A stretch of DNA of 64,000 nt. Source: Podospora comata. Its lineage: Eukaryota; Ascomycota; Sordariomycetes; Sordariales; Podosporaceae. A program made the position numbers and the translations under genes. The notes beneath the pieces are model-generated. The model was not told the DNA's origin and did not search any database. It saw only the letters and a list, made by a program, of their open reading frames with translations. The stretch lies in NCBI GenBank assembly GCA_017354895.1, contig CP071493.1, positions 1,364,001-1,428,000 on the forward strand, in the 5' to 3' direction. This document shows positions 21,337-31,644 of the stretch, piece by piece. How positions within the stretch are numbered: the first letter of the stretch is position 1; each line of letters begins with the position of its first letter.

Positions 21337-22640
21337 TAAAAGGGAGGAGGCGCAGAAGGTGAAGGTTGCTCGTGTCCCCCGTACCATCGGGTCCAGGTGG
21401 GGATGATAGAATCAGATATAGTCATCAGCTGTACTCTTAAAATGTCAACACACACTACAGTAGAAAAACCGACAAGGGCTGGCTGGGCTGCTTGGCAATA
21501 TGACGTATGCCAAGCCGGCACACGTTCGAAACATTCTCCGCCGCAGATCTCTGGAGCTTGTGCGTGTCCGAAGGCACAGCCTGCAACTTGGCAACAAACA
21601 ACAACAAGCATGGGAATTGAACTGGCGAAGATGTTATCTTGCTCTGCTGGCCACGCTACTTCAGAGGAGAACGGCGCGCTGTTTAAAGAATTGTCTGACC
21701 CATCATGAAATCTTTTCAGCTGTCAGCGGCTAGAACCATCATTCGAGGCGTTTCCTCATGTGGCGTTTCCGAAATTGTTGCATGTTCAGCTCCCTGCATC
21801 TTCCTGTTGTTCTCCTGGGACCTGCAGTTCAGATCAAGCTTCACAGGCCGATCCGTTCCCCTCCTCTCCTGGAAGCCCCTGCATGTCCGACGGAGTCTTT
21901 TGGGCCGTCCTCTGAGACCTGGGGGAGCTACACCGCCGGGTGAGGTGAGGCAATGGGTCGGTCGTACCTGCCTGCCTCTTCTGTTTTTGTTTTTTTTCAG
22001 CGTTCAGTTACTAGGTGCTCGGTGAGACACAATACGCCGACTTTGCTGCTTGCCCTCTCACAAGCGGCTTTCGCTTTTATTGTGTTTGCTGAAACTCATG
22101 CTGGAATAGGGCAACGCAACGACGCGCGGATCAGCCAAGGGCCTGGAACATCTTTTCCAAGCTCGGTAATCTTGCCAACCCCTGATTCAGCAAGCCTCAA
22201 GCCTGGGAACGTCACCAACAACGGCTGCCATGAGACAATGGTCCCTGGAACTAGCGACGAATTAGCGTGACGCTCAATCGGTGCACCGCACCTTGTCATA
22301 TCAAATCCCCAGGAAACCAAACGTTACCCACGCCTGACACCGCCACTCTCTCTCCTTCAAAACACACCCCGTCCTCGGAGCTCAGCTTGGAGCTCCCCCC
22401 TTCTTTCCTCGTCCTGGGCCTCAACTTCGTACATACACACGCACACAAGCAGCCACCTTCCTGTGGCAGCCCTCTACTATCTGACTTTGTAGACTTTGAC
22501 AGTCGCTTTGATACGGAATTTGCCACCAGTGTATATCATCACATCCCTCATTCAGTTCAATCTTCACCTCACCATCAATACCGCTTGTTTTATTCCCATT
22601 TCCAACCTCAGGGCGGCGGCCCAAGCCTCTTATCACCAAG
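21337..22640. other. intergenic: upstream of the acyltransferase gene
   Basis: 1.3 kb with no supported gene. The last ~350 nt are C-rich and resemble a leader. Nothing else is recognised. Confidence 0.45.
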
Positions 22641-24140
22641 ATGTTATCACCGCCCACCGCCAGCCTCCCCAGGCTTTTCCTCCCTCGCCAAACCCTCTTC
22701 AAAATCCTCCTCGCCCTCCTCCCCTCCTTCCTCTCGGACCGCCTCTTCCCCGACCATAAACCAACTTACCGCGTCCATCCAACCTCGTACCTCGACGGCC
22801 TCCGCGGCATCGCTTCCATCATCGTCTTCTTCTGCCACTACACCGAAAACAACTTTTCGGCTCTGACGCCCTCCCACGGCCTCAACGTCGACCGCCCCTC
22901 GTCTTTTATTCAACTCCCCTACTTCCGCATCATCTTCTCCGGCAGACCAATGGTGCACATCTTTTTTGTCATTTCCGGCTTTGCCCTGTCGTACAAGCCC
23001 ATCAAGGCTCTACACGCCCGAGACCTGGACAAATGCTACACTGCCCTTGCGTCGTCCACGTTCCGTCGAGCGTTCAGGTTGTTTGGACCGTGTGTGGTGT
23101 CGACGTTTATGGTGCTTTGTCTCCGGCAGACGGGGTATCTGGGTCCGGCGCAGGAGACGCTGATGGAGGAGGTGTGGAAGTGGAAGGGGGCGGTGTTTCA
23201 CCAGATTACTTGGGGGTGGGACTGGGATAGGGATTTGAAGCCGGCGTATGATATCCACTTGTGGACGATACCGATTGAGTTTGCGCATTCGATGTTGTTG
23301 TTTATGGTTGTGCTGATGCTCAGTCGGGTGAAGCTGCATGTGAGGATGGGGAGTGTGTTGGGGTTGATGGGGTACTGTTTGATGTGTGGGAAGTGGGCGG
23401 GGTTCGAGTTTTTGGCGGGTTTGTTTTTGGCCGAGGTTTTCGTGCTGAAGCAGGAGGGGAAGAAGCAAAAGGAGTGGGAGGGGGAGAGGGAGGGGACCAA
23501 AGAAGGGGGGATGGTGATGGGGCCGGGCATGTTGGTGAAGGGGCTGCAGGTGGTGATGATACTGGTGGGGTTGTTCATTGGGGGTTGGCCGAATAGGAGT
23601 GCGGATAAGACGCCGGGGATTAGCTGGTTTCTGGAGAGGACGCCGTTGCCGTTTGCGGAGATGGATCATTTGGCGCCACAGAAGTTTTGGTTTGGGCTGA
23701 GCGCGGTGTGTACGGTGTGGGCGGTGGGGGAGCTGGATTTTCTAAGGAGGTTCTTTGAGGGGGGGCTGGCGCAGTATTGTGGGAGGATCAGTTATGCGAT
23801 TTATATCATGCATGGACCGGTGATGGATACCATCCAGGCGTCGATTCTGGGGCATGTTGATATCCCTGCGAGGGGGAAGCTGGGGGATGCGAATTTTAAG
23901 GAGGCGCTTCCTGCTGCGGGTGTAAAGGGGTTTTTCGGGGTGAAGACGCCAACTCAGATCACGCTGAGCTGGTTCTTTGGGATGTGGATGATTGGACCGT
24001 TTGTGTTTTGGGCGGCGGATGTGTTTTGGAGGGTGGTGGACAACCGGATTGTGGACTGGGGGAAGAGGTTGGAGAGCTGGTGTCTGGATGAGGACACTGG
24101 GCCTAGCCCGAGGTCCCAGGGGTATTCTGTTGCTGCGTGA
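22641..24140 (+). CDS. acyltransferase-3 family membrane protein
   Basis: Intronless 499-residue protein. After a short N terminus comes SYLDGLRGIASIIVFFCHYT, the signature first helix of acyltransferase family 3 (OafA/NodX-like) with its conserved histidine. Then RPMVHIFFVISGFALSYKPI, about ten hydrophobic segments in all, and near the end YCGRISYAIYIMHGPVMDT, the typical last conserved block. Fungal members sit in membranes and move acyl groups onto sugars, lipids or secondary metabolites; the substrate cannot be told from sequence and no biosynthetic genes flank it. Sense-strand composition flips from C-rich (30 C, 7 G in the first 60 nt) to extremely G-rich (2 C, 32 G at 23341-23400). Confidence 0.88.
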   Translation: MLSPPTASLPRLFLPRQTLFKILLALLPSFLSDRLFPDHKPTYRVHPTSYLDGLRGIASIIVFFCHYTENNFSALTPSHGLNVDRPSSFIQLPYFRIIFSGRPMVHIFFVISGFALSYKPIKALHARDLDKCYTALASSTFRRAFRLFGPCVVSTFMVLCLRQTGYLGPAQETLMEEVWKWKGAVFHQITWGWDWDRDLKPAYDIHLWTIPIEFAHSMLLFMVVLMLSRVKLHVRMGSVLGLMGYCLMCGKWAGFEFLAGLFLAEVFVLKQEGKKQKEWEGEREGTKEGGMVMGPGMLVKGLQVVMILVGLFIGGWPNRSADKTPGISWFLERTPLPFAEMDHLAPQKFWFGLSAVCTVWAVGELDFLRRFFEGGLAQYCGRISYAIYIMHGPVMDTIQASILGHVDIPARGKLGDANFKEALPAAGVKGFFGVKTPTQITLSWFFGMWMIGPFVFWAADVFWRVVDNRIVDWGKRLESWCLDEDTGPSPRSQGYSVAA

Positions 24141-25152
24141 AGGCTTTGCAAATGTTTGGGACCAGGGTGAAAATATCATGGGAGGTGGGTGCTTTGATGG
24201 GTAATTATTAGCAGGCGGGGCGTTGTTGGGAGGAGTTGGACTGGCTGATGATTATTTTCTCTTATGTTCTTTTCCCGCTCTTTGCTAGATTGGCGGCTTA
24301 GTGTTCTATACCCAAACTTCGTTGTTCACAATACAGCTTTGCTTGTTTTATAGCTTTGGAGAGAAAGATGGAACAAGAGATGTTTGAGTTTTGGGATGAA
24401 AGGTCTCAACTGTTGGTGAATTTCTTCCAAAGCAAAAGAGCGAGTCGAGATCCGATATCATGTGACCACGCGATGCTGACCTGCGGTTGGGGGGGGTTGT
24501 CGACGCGGGGGAGGGGGTGAGTCACGGTTGTGTAGGTTGGTCTTTATTAGTCAGGAAGGAGGTATGACTGCATTGGATATTGCCTGGGGCAGGTCAATGG
24601 GGATGATATAAACATGTCTGAGGGGCCTCAGGCTGTGTTTTTTTTTTACTTGAAATCATTTGTTCTTGGTTCATCGGAATCAATCAATTGATGAGGTTGA
24701 GAAAGAACCAATTTAGAAAACTGAATACGACCCCTCACTTTGCTACAGTTCTTTATTCCCTCCTCCTCTCTCTCCGGTCTTCGGGCACGGCACACGCCAT
24801 CAATTGAAGGATAGCCGTGGGAAACCGCTCTGATCCGAAGGGGCGTTGTGTTATTGGGATTGAGTGGATGAGATCTTGGGGTGTAGATTCAGCTTTTGAC
24901 TTTTGGGTGTAGTAGGTAGTTGGGAAGGTAGGGTGTTTATATGGGATTTGTTTCCTGCTTTCATGTTCTGGTTTATTCCCTGTTTTTGGGTCACTTACAC
25001 CTTTGTCACAGCCTCACCACACAACCTTCTCACACAACCTTCTCCCAGCAACCCCCCCATCTCAAATACCGCCATTGAACCATCACCCAAACCAATTAAC
25101 TCACACAATCCTCATACCAACCAGTCAGTCCTCAACTCAACCCAAACCGAAA
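24141..25152. other. intergenic before the GFA gene
   Basis: No gene. It contains G-rich tracts near 24490-24517 followed directly by TGAGTCA at 24518-24524, a perfect Gcn4/Cpc1-type or AP-1-type core 629 nt before the next ATG. Function is not shown. Confidence 0.45.
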
Positions 25153-25919
25153 ATGAACGCCTCCTGCCAATGCGGCTCCATCCGCTTCAAAACCCCCCTC
25201 CCCAAACCCCTAGCCTTGTATATCTGCCACTGGTATTTCCTCTCCCATCCCCCCCCCTTTTTTTTTTTTTTTTTTTTCTCTCTTTGTTTTCTAACACTAG
25301 CAAAACAGCATAGCCTGCCAAAGACAAACCTCCTCTCCCTTTGGCGTTTCGGCCATCTTCCCCCGCTTCTCCCTCCCCGCCAACCTCATCCAACCACCGC
25401 CCTCCTCACCAACATCATCCTCGGTCTCGTCATCAGGGAGTCCGCCAGCTGGATGTGAAGGGAGCGGGAGTAACCTGCTATCAGTCTACTCACGCGCAAC
25501 AACCAACGGGCAGACGCTGTACTGCTATTTTTGCAAGAGGTGCGGGACGAGGTTGGTGCATGATAGTCCTGTGAGTTTCTCTTTACCCCCAACAAAAAAA
25601 AACATGATATGGGTTTTACGGTTGCCTGCTACGAATGTGGCTGACAAACAATCAGAACAAGAACGTCGTCAGCGTCAAGGGGGGTTGCCTAGAGGGGTTG
25701 GATTGGAAGAGCGCGATTCACATTTGGTATGCCACCCTCCCTCGTAACATTCACAGTCGTAAGGGGCGGTATCTAACGGGAAGATTGCCATCTAGGACAA
25801 AATCGGCCATGGTGCCAATCCCAGAAGGCGTGGAATCCCACAAGGAGGACTGCAAGGACCCGGAAGACTATGGTGTTTGTCAGGAGGAGTTGGATGAGCC
25901 GCCGGGGGGGAGTTTGTGA
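25153..25919 (+). CDS. GFA/CENP-V-type zinc protein
   Basis: Predicted 178-residue protein from four exons: 25153-25232, 25309-25570, 25656-25726 and 25796-25919. Exon 2 must begin at the second AG (25309), because the first acceptor leads straight to a stop. Spliced motifs are ASCQCGSIRF, then YICHCIACQRQTSSPFGV, and YCYFCKRCGTRLVHDSP. These are the paired-cysteine zinc sites of the glutathione-dependent formaldehyde-activating (GFA) fold. In fungi this fold is common in small, mostly uncharacterised cytosolic proteins; only some bind S-hydroxymethyl-glutathione, so an enzymatic role is not claimed. Intron 1 carries a C9-T20 tract. Branch sites CTAAC are visible before two acceptors. Confidence 0.85.
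25249..25277 (+). repeat. C9-T20 tract in GFA intron 1
   Basis: Nine C followed by twenty T inside the first intron, 14 nt before the CTAAC branch site. Confidence 0.75.
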
Positions 25920-26365
25920 GTGATTTCGTTGACAGCAATAATTGGAAGCTGGAAATATAGGTCAGGAAAAAAAAAAGGGAATATGAATACACCACTCGGT
26001 TTCAAGGTGAGGTCAAAAAGAATACCAAAACGAAATGCCACGTCTCTTTAATACAACCCTGCAATGCTTCGTGCTCATGCTATGCTGCAATTATATGCCA
26101 TGCTCAGACCAAAAAAAAAAAAAAATGCTGACTTAACAAAACACACTCAGCACCCCGACACAGCCTTGTCTGTCTCTTATATATCAGCCATCCCAATCCT
26201 CCAAGCTACATAAATCATCGTCATCCCACCGTTCATTTAAAAAAAGAAGAAAAAGTCATCCCACCCTACCATCCCATCGCCATTTCCTGTAATCCGCAAA
26301 TCACATCAGCAATAACACAATTCCCAAAACCACCTCAAATCCACAGGAACAAACACGGTTATCCA
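25920..26365. other. convergent 3' regions of the GFA gene and Chk1
   Basis: 446 nt, A-rich runs (26110-26123, 26238-26251). No gene is seen. Confidence 0.45.
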
Positions 26366-28156
26366 TTACTGTGAACTCCCCCCATCCCCACTCCAAACCC
26401 CCTCCTTGCACAGCAGCGCCACCTTCTTGAAAAACCTCCGCCACTCTAGCGGGTCACCCTTCACCTTGACAAACCTAACCTCGTGCAGCATCACCTCCTG
26501 GCCCTCCTCGTCAGACATGCTCGTCATCAGCCTGTACTTGTCCACCAGCACCTCCCCGTGCAGGCTCTGGTTTCTCCCGTCCACCGTCTTCACCTTTAGC
26601 GTCGCCACGTGGTCCGACTCCGGGTTGACACTACCACCGATTTGAGCCGGTTGCGGCACGTTGAGCTGGTGAAGCGCGTCGCTGAGCATCTGCACGAGCA
26701 GCATCGGTGGCATGTGCGAGAAGAATCTTGTCAGCGAATATGAGGGGATGATGTCCCTGAACTGGCGGGCGTGCTGGGTCAAGGACAATGGGATGCCTGG
26801 GATCTGCGAGAACTGGCTCATGGACGGGTCATCCGACAGAGCGGAGAGGGCGGCCAGGGCCAGGTTTCGGTTGGGATGCCGGCTTGACGGCGGAGGAAGG
26901 ATGGAAGCAGCATCGCGGGGAGCCAACGGCTGCGTCGAGGAGATGATGGCGTGAGTACCCAGTGTTCGGAGGGTTGGCCGTTCCCAATCGAAGGCTGCAT
27001 CTGTGATGGGAGTTTCGGGTTGGGTGGCTGGGAGTTTGGTAGTCCACGAGCTGGAGGGCTGGGAATCGAGGTCCATTGCTTCTGGTTGGGAAGCACGCTG
27101 GGAGGGGGTTGGCTCTGCGCTGAGATCAATGCGTAGGGCGGCCAGCATTTTGGTGGCCAGAGCCAGAGGATCTGACACCTTGCCGTCGGCGGCGAGGAGG
27201 GGGTTGTGACGGGTGTACCATGGGTGCTGGCGAATTTGAGCAAAGCTAAATCGTCTCTGAGGTTCAATGTTCATCATGCCTCGGAGGAGGGATAATGTGT
27301 TGGGGGGAATCCTCTGCCATAGCTGATCTGTACTCCGCCCATGCGTCCGTACGTACTCCTGAAACTCCCAACTACCAGTTGTTGGCTCGTCCCATGGTGT
27401 GTTGCCCACCAAAAGCACAAACAAAATGACGCCACAAGACCAGATGTCGACCAGATCCGCCGAGTATTTCTGCTGGTCAGGCGACCTCTTATCTGGCCTG
27501 GCACACTGCAGTACCTCGGGGGCGATGTATGGGGGGCTACCGCACATGGTGGCCGTCTGCTTCCGTACTCCCTTGTACTCAAACATGGTCGACATGCCAA
27601 AGTCGGCAATCTTGAGGTTGCCTGTGTCTGACAAAAGAATGTTCTCGGGTTTGAGGTCCCGGTGGGCTACCCCCTTGGAGTGCATGAAGCTGACACCAGC
27701 GATCAGTTGCAAGAAGTACAGATGCGCAATGTCTTCCTGAACGCCGACGTCCGCCTCGATCTTGTCAAAAAGATCACCTCCTTCGGCAAACTCCATGGCG
27801 ATCCATCTCCAGACGGCATCTTCGCCAGTAGCGAACCACTCGATGATGTTGGGGTGCTGGCCGATGTGAGAGTGCAATGATACCTCCATGGCGATTTGCT
27901 TGGCTGATATCCGCCCATGCTTGACAGCGTAACCCTTGTGGATCAGCTTGACAGCAAAGACTGGTGTTGGTGCATCCAGAGGAATCGCCTTTTTGATGCT
28001 GGTTGATCAGAGTCAGCTGGTGGGGTCCTACCCTGGTGTAAGTGAGATGGGTGCGGGAAGAAGAACTCACGATGCATATGCGCCCCTTCCTATCGTCTTG
28101 GAGATGATGCGGAAGGGCAAATCGTTTGGAAGCGGGTCTAATTGTGACTGTTGCAT
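26366..28156 (-). CDS. CHK1: Chk1 checkpoint kinase
   Basis: Predicted 572-residue kinase from exons 28156-28071 and 27998-26366. The glycine loop TIGRGAYAS ends at the splice junction. Catalytic features follow: FAVKLI with Lys46, HRDLKPENILL, ADFGMST and GSPPYIAPEVLQ. Residues ~290-430 form a linker with several SQ/TQ dipeptides (SQPEAMD, STQPLAP, MSQFSQIPG), possible sites for ATR/ATM-type kinases. The C-terminal ~110 residues (MPPMLLVQMLSDALHQL onward) resemble the Chk1 KA1-like autoinhibitory domain. Chk1 halts mitotic entry after DNA damage or replication stress. It shares a divergent 782-nt promoter with the APC/C E2 gene. Confidence 0.93.
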
Positions 28157-28938
28157 TTTTGAGAGCTGTTTTTAGTTGATGTGATCCGAAACTGATGTCC
28201 AAAGTTATGGCGATGGAGGTGTCCGAGGCAGCACCGCGGGGTATCCCTTGAGCCAGAAGTGGTATTATTCAAAACAAAAGGCAGGGACGGGGGTATCAAA
28301 GAAAGAGTACAAAGATACAAGGCAAATGAGGAAGGCTGAGTTCAATAACAAGCCGATAGTAAGCGGAAGTAAGTTGCACTCACCATTTTCTGAGTGCTGT
28401 TCGGATGAAATATGACGCGTCTTATAAGTTCGCGTACCCGTGTAAAGTGTATTTGTATCTTGATGCGCTCAAAGAGTGGAGTGGCGGGCAAAATGTTTTG
28501 TCTGGGCACAGCAGCCAAAGGCACGCTCTGATTGGCTATGGCACAAGGGTTGCGCCCGGACCAGGCCGCTCTTGGCCGGCAGTGGTTGCTAGAGAGTCTC
28601 CAGCTTGTTACCTAGCGGGCTGGTGGGGCAGGCAAAGTTGGGTCTTTCTTGTAAACATTCCTCTTGGGCTCTATGACCTTCAGACGCCGCTCCGCCAAAA
28701 CTCACGAGGCGCCTTCCATCTCTTTCCTGAAAGCAAACACCAACCTCCTGCGCACCATTTGACATCATAAGCCCTCCAACTCCTACGAAGCTGACGCCCC
28801 CGCTGTTGCAGGTACGCAATTGACCTCTCTTCCAGACCAGCCTCTTCTGCATCGACCCGCTTGGGTATATTAACCTGGATCCTGTCGCAGCATACGCCGA
28901 AGACATTCTTTACTCTTACGCCCGTCTTTGTCGACATC
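28157..28938. other. divergent promoter region Chk1 / Ubc11-type E2
   Basis: 782 nt between two divergent ATGs, both of cell-cycle genes. It holds an ACGCGT box at 28415-28420. Nothing else is recognised. Confidence 0.5.
28415..28420. promoter_or_regulatory. MluI cell-cycle box (ACGCGT) in the Chk1/E2 promoter
   Basis: Exact ACGCGT, 259 bp upstream of the Chk1 ATG and ~520 bp upstream of the E2 ATG. In yeasts this element is bound by MBF. Function here is inferred from context only. Confidence 0.4.
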
Positions 28939-29607
28939 ATGTCTTACATGGATGACACCCAGAACTCGGCCCCTGGAAGCCTCCCAGCCAGCAAGGCCGC
29001 CACCGGTGCTGCTACAAGCAAGAAGGTCAACGAGAATGCGACGAAGAGGTGAGCGTCGCGTGGGCGGTGTGGTGGAAGACTCATCATGGCTGACAACATG
29101 GGCCCGAAGACTGCAGAACGAGCTTATGCAAATGATGACCTCACCTGCCCCTGGCATCTCCGCGTTCCCCTCGGCCGACGGCAACCTGCTCTTCTGGCGC
29201 GCTACCATTGAAGGTCCCGAAGACACACCATATGCTGGCCTCAACCTCAAGCTCAGCTTCGAGTTCCCTGCCAACTATCCATACACGCCACCCACCGTAC
29301 TTTTTATCACCCCCATTTACCACCCCAACGTCGACTTCTCCGGCCGCATCTGCCTCGACATTCTCAAGGACAAGTGGACGCCTGCCTACAACACTCAAAC
29401 GGTGTTGCTGAGCTTGCAGTCTCTCTTGGGCGAACCAAACAAGTAAGACCATGTGTTCTGCCGATATCTGGCAAGGAAGTGTTTGAGATTGCTAACAGAA
29501 ACAGCGCTTCCCCCCTCAACGGCGAGGCTGCCGAACTCTGGGACAAGGACCCAGCTCTTTTTAAGACCAAGGTCATGGACCGTCATAAGGATATTGAGGA
29601 GGACTGA
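28939..29607 (+). CDS. UBC11: APC/C-linked ubiquitin-conjugating enzyme (UBE2C/Ubc11 type)
   Basis: Predicted 181-residue E2 from exons 28939-29048, 29110-29442 and 29505-29607. It has a disordered N-terminal extension of ~36 residues (PGSLPASKAATGAATSKK), typical of UbcH10/UBE2C. The UBC fold follows: RLQNELMQMMTSPAPGISAF, YPYTPPTVLF, IYHPNVDFSGRICLDILKDK with the catalytic Cys at 118, and WTPAYNTQTVLLSLQSLLGE. UBE2C enzymes prime substrates of the anaphase-promoting complex such as securin and cyclin B. The short C-terminal exon ends KTKVMDRHKDIEED. Divergent from Chk1, so the shared promoter serves two M-phase regulators. Confidence 0.93.
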
Positions 29608-30132
29608 ATAGACAAAACTAATCAATGAGTTTACGACACACGCATCTGCATTTTTTTTTTGCCTGGGGGAACGGAGTCATGACGGCGTGTTTGCTGTTTG
29701 TTGTCAAGGTGGAAATCAAAGGCGTACTTGGTTCCTGAAGTTAAGGATTGCATTCCGGGGGGGGTTGGTACATGGATTTCTCGCATCGGCGCTGCCTGCT
29801 TGCAGAGTAACTCCTCAAGTACATCGAGCATTGTTTTTTGCAACGGACATTTTTGTCCACGAGCGTATCACTTTGAGATATACACTCCAGCGTATCACTC
29901 TGAACAAAGGTTTCTTTCCCAACGCAAGCTCCAGCTCCAGCTCCTTCACATGTCGTTTGGGTTGGTTTGGTGAATTGGTTTTTTGGTATCGGAGGTGCCG
30001 TTTTTACGAACCCATCTATTCGTAATAGGAAGCTAGAAGCCATGCGTAACTCCGTAAAATCCCAATGCCGCCCTGAACCCGAACACGGCCCGTCCTCAAT
30101 CCCACTTTTTAATTGTTGCCGACAACCAAAAT
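29608..30132. other. convergent 3' regions of the E2 and eL31 genes
   Basis: 525 nt with no gene recognised. Confidence 0.45.
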
Positions 30133-30715
30133 TTACTCCTCAACAACGACGGTGTGGAGGCCCTTGGGGTTCGTGACGTTGACGGCCTGGACGTAGCTGT
30201 AAAGCTTCTCCTTGGCGCCCTCCTCGTCGTTACGTTTCCGGGAGATGCGGACGCGGAGTCTGTAAGGAACGCCCTTGACACCCTGCTCCCAGACCTTCTT
30301 GTTCAGCTGGGGGTCGAGGCGGACATCGGTGGTGCCCTGTAACATGACATCTCAAGTCAGCTTTTCTGTCCTATGCCACCACACACACTTATCATCCGGA
30401 ATCTCGAGCTGGGAAGGGCGAGTGGTTTCGTGTGCCGTGAACGGGAAGTCGTCGGGATAGTGGGAAGGTTTCTGCAGTCGAACGTACCATGGCCTTGTAG
30501 GCAAACTCCTTGATCTCCTTGATCGCCTTGGGAGCCCGCTTCTTGAAGGTCACGCCGTGGAGCTGTCCATCGAGTCAGCATTTCAATTCTTCCATCGACT
30601 ATCGCCCTCGTTCGACTTGACATACGCGCTTGTGGAGGTGGATGGTGTACTCGCGAGCCACAACGTCGGCGATGGCCGAACGCTGGGTCTTTCCGGAGGG
30701 CTTGGTGGACGACAT
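30133..30715 (-). CDS. RPL31: ribosomal protein eL31
   Basis: Predicted 122-residue protein from exons 30715-30626, 30562-30488 and 30336-30133. It begins [20 protein letters not shown] and contains [10 protein letters not shown], then [20 protein letters not shown] and [18 protein letters not shown], ending HTVVVEE. This is the complete eL31 of the large subunit, near the nascent-chain tunnel exit. Introns are 63 and 151 nt. The larger one has a CTGAC branch-like site but no clear snoRNA boxes. Confidence 0.95.
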
Positions 30716-31644
30716 TCTGGTGGGAGGTGAGTTAGCCGATGCACAGCGTCTCTGTTGGTTTCTGCAATGGCGAGCAGAAAATAAATCGAGTCGAATCGAG
30801 GGGGAAACTGCCAGCAATTACGTACTTCGGAGACGTGGGATCTCTTGCACTCGGAATCGGGTTGAGTGGTGTCGTGAGGTCGCGGGCTTTTGCTGGGTTC
30901 AATAAACCTACCTCTGGGGAATTTTGCACCTGGTTTTTCCGCGAATTCTGTCTGGTGCGCCGACCACTGGGCTCAAGGCACTCGCGTAACTGCCCTAAAG
31001 TGGAATGGCGCCTGTGCTCTTCCAGCCCCACCTTCACCTTCACACCGCCAAGGTTCTGGCGGTTGGTAGCCCACTGGCAGACAGCTGCCCAGGTGTCATC
31101 TCGGAATGGGCCAATCATGACTCCACAGCCAATCTCAAAAGATGAATTGGCGCTGGAAGCTTGAGTGGAAACTCCTGCTCATCAGACTCTCATGCGTGCA
31201 GGGGCAGCCGTGCGCCTTGGAAGCTCTTCATGCCAACTCCTGCGCCCGCCTGTTCCAGGTCTCAACGACATTCCATCATCGCCAGTCTCTGCGCGACCCG
31301 ACACTGTTCCCTGGTGCGCTGAGCGCACTTGTCACTCTTTTCGTACGCCCTCAGCAAATTCGTCCTAATTTTCCGCACTACCTCATCGACCGACCCCAGC
31401 TACCCCGGCGACACTTGAAAGTTACCACTCTACCCGAGCAACATCCTCAGCGACCCTCCCTGAAAAGTCAATTTACGCGGTCACCTCAAAACCGAGCTCT
31501 TCCAACTCTCCAACGTCAGTTCACGAATCACACCCCGAACTAGCGACGCCTTTCCCCAGGACCACGCAAAGCTCCGTTTGGCGTTGCGATCATTCTTTAA
31601 TCATTTCCTGTCGACTTTATTAACGGCAAAGTCGACTGGCGAAA
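30716..31644. other. divergent promoter region eL31 / Rax1
   Basis: 929 nt between divergent genes. No gene and no convincing element beyond a CCCTAA near 30992, which resembles a fungal ribosomal-protein promoter box but is too short to rely on. Confidence 0.4.

Noticed and set aside
24518-24524. TGAGTCA as a Cpc1/Gcn4 site controlling the GFA gene
   Set aside because: One 7-mer 629 nt upstream with no link to amino-acid synthesis; kept only as a note in the region entry.
30337-30487. A box C/D snoRNA in the large eL31 intron
   Set aside because: A GATGATA and a CTGA are present, but the C box does not match the consensus and no terminal stem was found.
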